Shown here one piece after another: positions 5,072 to 7,542 of a stretch of DNA of 7,542 bases; position 1 is the stretch's first letter, and every line of letters begins with the position of its first letter. Location of the stretch: positions 1 through 7,542 of the forward strand of contig JAUNBN010000059.1 in the NCBI GenBank assembly GCA_030527085.1. The letters run 5' to 3'. Origin of the DNA: Oscillospiraceae bacterium (GTDB lineage: Bacteria > Bacillota > Clostridia > Oscillospirales > Ruminococcaceae). The notes under the pieces are model-generated. The model was given only the letters and a program-made list of their open reading frames with translations. It made no database searches and was not told the origin of the DNA. The translations under genes were made by a program, and so were the position numbers.

Positions 5072-6541
5072 ATGGAGCGGCAGACAAAGATATTCGATAC
5101 TAAAACTCAGATGCTGAAGTGCTCGGTTTTGGAGAAGGTGGCCCGCCACGCCTGGAGGGACGACCTGCTCGAAAACATACTGAGCATACCCAAAGAAATA
5201 ATACCGGCGGGCTCCGAGCCGAGTATGCGCTGCTGCGTTTATAAGGAGCGGGCCATATTGGCCGAGCGCGTTCACCACGCCATGGGCGGAGACCGCAGCA
5301 GCCGCAACGTCATCTCGGTAATAAATATCGCCTGCGACGACTGCCCCTCGAGCGGCTATACCGTGACGGACGTCTGCCGCGGCTGCCTCGCGCACTTCTG
5401 CGCCGAGGTCTGTCCGCGCGGCGCAATAAGCTACGACGAGCAGCACAAGGCGCATATTGACAAGGAAAAGTGCATAAACTGCGGGCGCTGCGCTCAAGCC
5501 TGCCCGTATTCCGCTATTATAAACCGCAGCCGTCCCTGCGAGGACGCCTGCAAGATAAAGGCCGTCTCCATGGCTCCCGACGGCTCCTCGAAGATAGACG
5601 ACGAGAAGTGCATAGCCTGCGGCGCCTGCGCCTACCACTGCCCCTTCGGCGCGATAACTGACAAATCCTTTATAATAAACGTCATAGACATGATAAAAAA
5701 GAGCGAGGGCAACAGCAAATACAAGGTCTTCGCCGTCGTCGCCCCCGCCATAGCCAGCCAGTTCTCCTACGCGAAAATAGGGCAGGTTATAAGGGGCTTA
5801 AAGGAACTGGGCTTCAGCGAGGTGGTTGAGGTTGCGCTCGGCGCGGACATAGTGGCTTTTGAGGAGTGCGGCGAGCTGGTCGAAAAGGGGATGCTCACCA
5901 GCTCCTGCTGCCCGGCCTTTGTGAGCTATATTGAAAAGCATATTCCCGAAATGCTGTCCTATGTCTCCCACAACCCCTCGCCTATGGGCGCAATAGGCAA
6001 AAGGCTCAAGACCGAAAACCCCGGCTGCAAGGTGGTCTTTATAGGGCCCTGCACGGCGAAAAAGATGGAGTTTCAAAAACCCGAGCTGCGCCCCTTTATC
6101 GACAGCGTCATGACCTTTGAGGAGCTGCAGGCCCTCTTTGACAGCCGCGACATCGATTTGGCCTCGCTCGAGGAGGAGCCGCTGGACGACGCCTCCGGCT
6201 TCGGGCGCATCTTCGCGCGCAGCGGCGGGCTCTCGGAGGCCGTGGCCCAGGGGCTTAAAGAACGCGGCTTCGAGGACTTCGAGTGCAGACCCGTGGTCTG
6301 CAGCGGCATAGCCGAGTGCCAAAAGGCGCTGCTGCTGGCCTCCAAGGGCAAGCTCGACGGCAACTTTATCGAGGGCATGGCCTGCGTGGGCGGCTGCGTG
6401 AACGGCGCGGGCTGCCTCAATCACGGCGAGAAGAACCGCCTCAGCGTAGACAAGCACGGCGCGAGCGCCGCGAAGCAGTCCATCTGCGGCTCACTCGAGG
6501 CGCTTGCCGCCGAAAGGAAGAAGGAGCCCGCAGGGGTATAG
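5072..6541 (+). CDS. Monomeric [FeFe] hydrogenase, group B type
   Basis: 489 residues; catalyses reversible H2 formation from protons and reduced ferredoxin, or a related sensing role, in the cytoplasm. GGAGG (5062-5066), overlapping the thioesterase stop, lies 5 bases from the ATG. The N-terminal part has a cysteine-rich region (C88, C91, C102, C105, C110, C114). Two ferredoxin-type 4Fe-4S motifs follow: C134-C137-C140-C144 and C180-C183-C186-C190, with C156 and C160 between, likely completing cluster binding. The H-cluster domain has all three signatures: L1 TSSCCPAF (276-283), L2 GPCTAKKMEF (325-334) and L3 EGMACVGGC (434-442). C280, C327, C438 and C442 are the expected H-cluster ligands; C279 matches the proton-relay cysteine. 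The domain layout and the GPC form of L2 fit group B rather than the classic group A clostridial enzyme. Maturases HydE, HydF and HydG are needed but not in this window. Isoleucine is mostly ATA (about 25 of 36 by hand count). Confidence 0.93.
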   Translation: MERQTKIFDTKTQMLKCSVLEKVARHAWRDDLLENILSIPKEIIPAGSEPSMRCCVYKERAILAERVHHAMGGDRSSRNVISVINIACDDCPSSGYTVTDVCRGCLAHFCAEVCPRGAISYDEQHKAHIDKEKCINCGRCAQACPYSAIINRSRPCEDACKIKAVSMAPDGSSKIDDEKCIACGACAYHCPFGAITDKSFIINVIDMIKKSEGNSKYKVFAVVAPAIASQFSYAKIGQVIRGLKELGFSEVVEVALGADIVAFEECGELVEKGMLTSSCCPAFVSYIEKHIPEMLSYVSHNPSPMGAIGKRLKTENPGCKVVFIGPCTAKKMEFQKPELRPFIDSVMTFEELQALFDSRDIDLASLEEEPLDDASGFGRIFARSGGLSEAVAQGLKERGFEDFECRPVVCSGIAECQKALLLASKGKLDGNFIEGMACVGGCVNGAGCLNHGEKNRLSVDKHGASAAKQSICGSLEALAAERKKEPAGV

Positions 6542-6591
6542 TAAGCGCAAGGCCGTAGTCCACAGGGGAGTATCCCGTCGCGTAGATTCTT

Positions 6592-6627
6592 CGCTGTTTT
6601 CCCCCGCCGCGGCGGGGAAAAACAGCG
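6592..6627. repeat. Long near-perfect palindrome after the hydrogenase gene
   Basis: CGCTGTTTT (6592-6600) pairs with AAAACAGCG (6619-6627). After a single C-A mismatch, CCCC and GCC (6602-6608) continue the stem with GGC and GGGG (6611-6617), giving a 16-bp arm with almost no loop. No T-run follows on the + strand, so it is not a standard terminator, although it lies 50 bases after the stop of the operon. It may be a cruciform, an RNA-processing or stability hairpin, or a dispersed palindromic repeat. The rest of the 350-base gap (6542-6892) holds no supportable gene; the short open frames there are low-complexity overlaps. Confidence 0.55.
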
Positions 6628-6736
6628 TACTACACGCTCCTGGCCATTCCCTTCCCCCGGCCTTCGGCGCATTGTTTAAACTAAATGCCCACGCTCCGGC
6701 TGGACTGTGCGTACTTTTCAGGTCAGGGTATTTAAT

Positions 6737-6765
6737 CCCGTCTTCGGCGGCGCGGGCTTCTTTTT
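6737..6765 (+). terminator. Weak terminator-like element before the DUF4349 gene
   Basis: CCCG (6737-6740) pairs with CGGG (6753-6756), with one possible T-G wobble inside, and CTTCTTTTT follows. The stem is short and the call is weak. It is the only candidate with a T-run downstream of the hydrogenase operon. Confidence 0.25.
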
Positions 6766-6766
6766 G

Positions 6767-6775
6767 TGTTATAAT
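6767..6775 (+). promoter_or_regulatory. Extended -10 promoter for the DUF4349 lipoprotein gene
   Basis: A consensus TATAAT (6770-6775) is preceded by TGT, giving a full extended -10 element. There is no recognisable -35 at 16-18 bases (the stretch is GCGGCG). The predicted leader of about 110 bases contains a small hairpin GGGCA-ACAA-TGCCC (6839-6852) and two further GGGCA copies (6862-6866 region and 6873-6877), the last just before the ribosome binding site. Confidence 0.55.
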
Positions 6776-6892
6776 AGAAAAAACGTCGAGTTCGGCAAGT
6801 GCGGCGCCCGGCGCGTAATAAAATTGTAATACAAACGAGGGCAACAATGCCCGGCCGCAGAGGGCACTATAAGGGCAAGGGAGGAAAATACT

Positions 6893-7542
6893 ATGAAAAA
6901 GATTTGTGTTTTATTGGCCGCACTTCTGTGTGCGGTATGCGTTCTGGTCTCCTGCGCGGGCGCGGGCAGCGACACGGCAGCCGTCCAGAACTACGGCTAT
7001 ACCGCTGAAACGCCGATGGCCGAGCCCGCCGAGACGGAGGTCTACGAGGAGGCCGGCGTGGCGACGGACAGCGCCTCGACCACGGGCGGCACGAGCCGTT
7101 CGACCGCCGAGCAGTACGGCCTTAAGATAGTCTACAACGCCTATCTCAGCATCGAGACGCTCGATTTTGACGAGAGCGTCGCCTCCATAAACGCGGCCAT
7201 AAGCGCCGCCGGGGGCTATGTCTCCTATTCCGAGCAGTACGGCGGCCAGACCTACAACGGCGGCTACCGCAGCCGCAGCGCTTATTACACGGCCAGGATA
7301 CCCGCCGACGAGTACGAGAGCTTCCTCAACAGGAGCTCCGAGTTCGGCAACGTGACAAATTCCTCTAGCTCCACCCAGGACATAACCTCATCCTATATCG
7401 ACACCGAGGCGCGCTTAAACTCGCTAAGAGCCGAGGAGGAGCAGCTTCTGGCTCTGCTCAAGCAGAGCGGGACCCTCGAGGACCTTATAGCCGTTCAGGA
7501 CCGCCTCAGCGAGGTGCGCTACCAGATAGAGAGCTACACCTC
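6893..7542 (+). CDS. DUF4349-family lipoprotein, 3' end beyond the window
   Basis: 216 complete codons are present and the frame is still open at the window edge, so the gene is partial. A strong GGAGG (6880-6884) sits 8 bases before the ATG. The signal peptide MKKICVLLAALLCAVCVLVSC ends in lipobox LVSC (18-21), so Cys21 should be lipidated and the protein should face outward. Residues about 22-72 are a low-complexity acidic and Ser/Thr/Ala-rich linker. From about 75 the sequence follows DUF4349: a strand with YNAYLSIET, a helix leading to AAGGYVSYSEQ, then ARIPADEYESF and VTNSSSSTQDITSSYIDTEARL. A charged helix then begins (RAEEEQLLALLKQSGTLEDL and DRLSEVRYQIES), likely a coiled coil. Family members normally end in one more strand and a C-terminal transmembrane helix, which should lie just past the window. 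Function is unknown; an envelope role is usual. It has its own promoter and is probably not in the hydrogenase operon. Confidence 0.9.
   Translation, partial: MKKICVLLAALLCAVCVLVSCAGAGSDTAAVQNYGYTAETPMAEPAETEVYEEAGVATDSASTTGGTSRSTAEQYGLKIVYNAYLSIETLDFDESVASINAAISAAGGYVSYSEQYGGQTYNGGYRSRSAYYTARIPADEYESFLNRSSEFGNVTNSSSSTQDITSSYIDTEARLNSLRAEEEQLLALLKQSGTLEDLIAVQDRLSEVRYQIESYT

Noticed and set aside
4445..5638. A long open frame (397 codons) on the minus strand
   Set aside because: It overlaps three genes with clear family motifs and coupled starts on the + strand. Its protein is low-complexity in Ala/Arg/Ser, as expected for an antisense shadow in GC-rich DNA.

Overview
The window looks like chromosomal DNA from an anaerobic Firmicute (Clostridia), probably one of the fairly GC-rich gut lineages such as Oscillospirales or Christensenellales. 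The grounds are an oxygen-sensitive [FeFe] hydrogenase, a Firmicutes-type guanine riboswitch, two lipoproteins with Gram-positive-style signal peptides, strong GGAGG ribosome binding sites, and TGn-extended -10 promoters in AT-rich gaps. The lineage is inferred; there is no rRNA or other taxonomic marker. All recognised genes lie on the + strand.

Region 1 (33-1862) encodes a large lipoprotein. It joins an ABC-type extracellular solute-binding domain to what reads as a 5'-nucleotidase C-terminal domain without the catalytic metallophosphatase domain. It is followed by a non-coding gap with a 14-bp perfect hairpin between imperfect direct repeats.

Region 2 (about 2045-3721) is a self-contained purine-uptake unit: promoter, guanine-class purine riboswitch (2095-2161), a long expression platform ending in an intrinsic terminator (2258-2290), an NCS2/AzgA-type purine permease (2321-3661), and a strong terminator (3689-3721). 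The nucleotidase-like domain of region 1 next to a guanine-controlled permease makes a purine or nucleoside link tempting, but that is inference.

Region 3 (3722-6541) starts with a 200-bp gap that can fold into several helices and contains a terminator-like hairpin and a good promoter. A tight three-gene operon follows: an APH/choline-kinase-fold phosphotransferase, a FlK-like hotdog acyl-CoA thioesterase (start and stop codons overlap as ATGA), and a group-B-type monomeric [FeFe] hydrogenase (stop and ribosome binding site overlap). The spacing implies co-transcription. Why a kinase-like protein and a thioesterase travel with a hydrogenase is the main functional puzzle.

Region 4 (6542-7542) has a 350-bp gap with a long near-perfect palindrome (6592-6627) and an extended -10 promoter. 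It leads into a DUF4349-family lipoprotein that runs off the window end.

No tRNA, rRNA, CRISPR array, transposase or phage gene was seen. The best candidates for something undescribed are the solute-binding/5'-nucleotidase-C fusion, the kinase-thioesterase-hydrogenase operon, and the structured gap in front of that operon.
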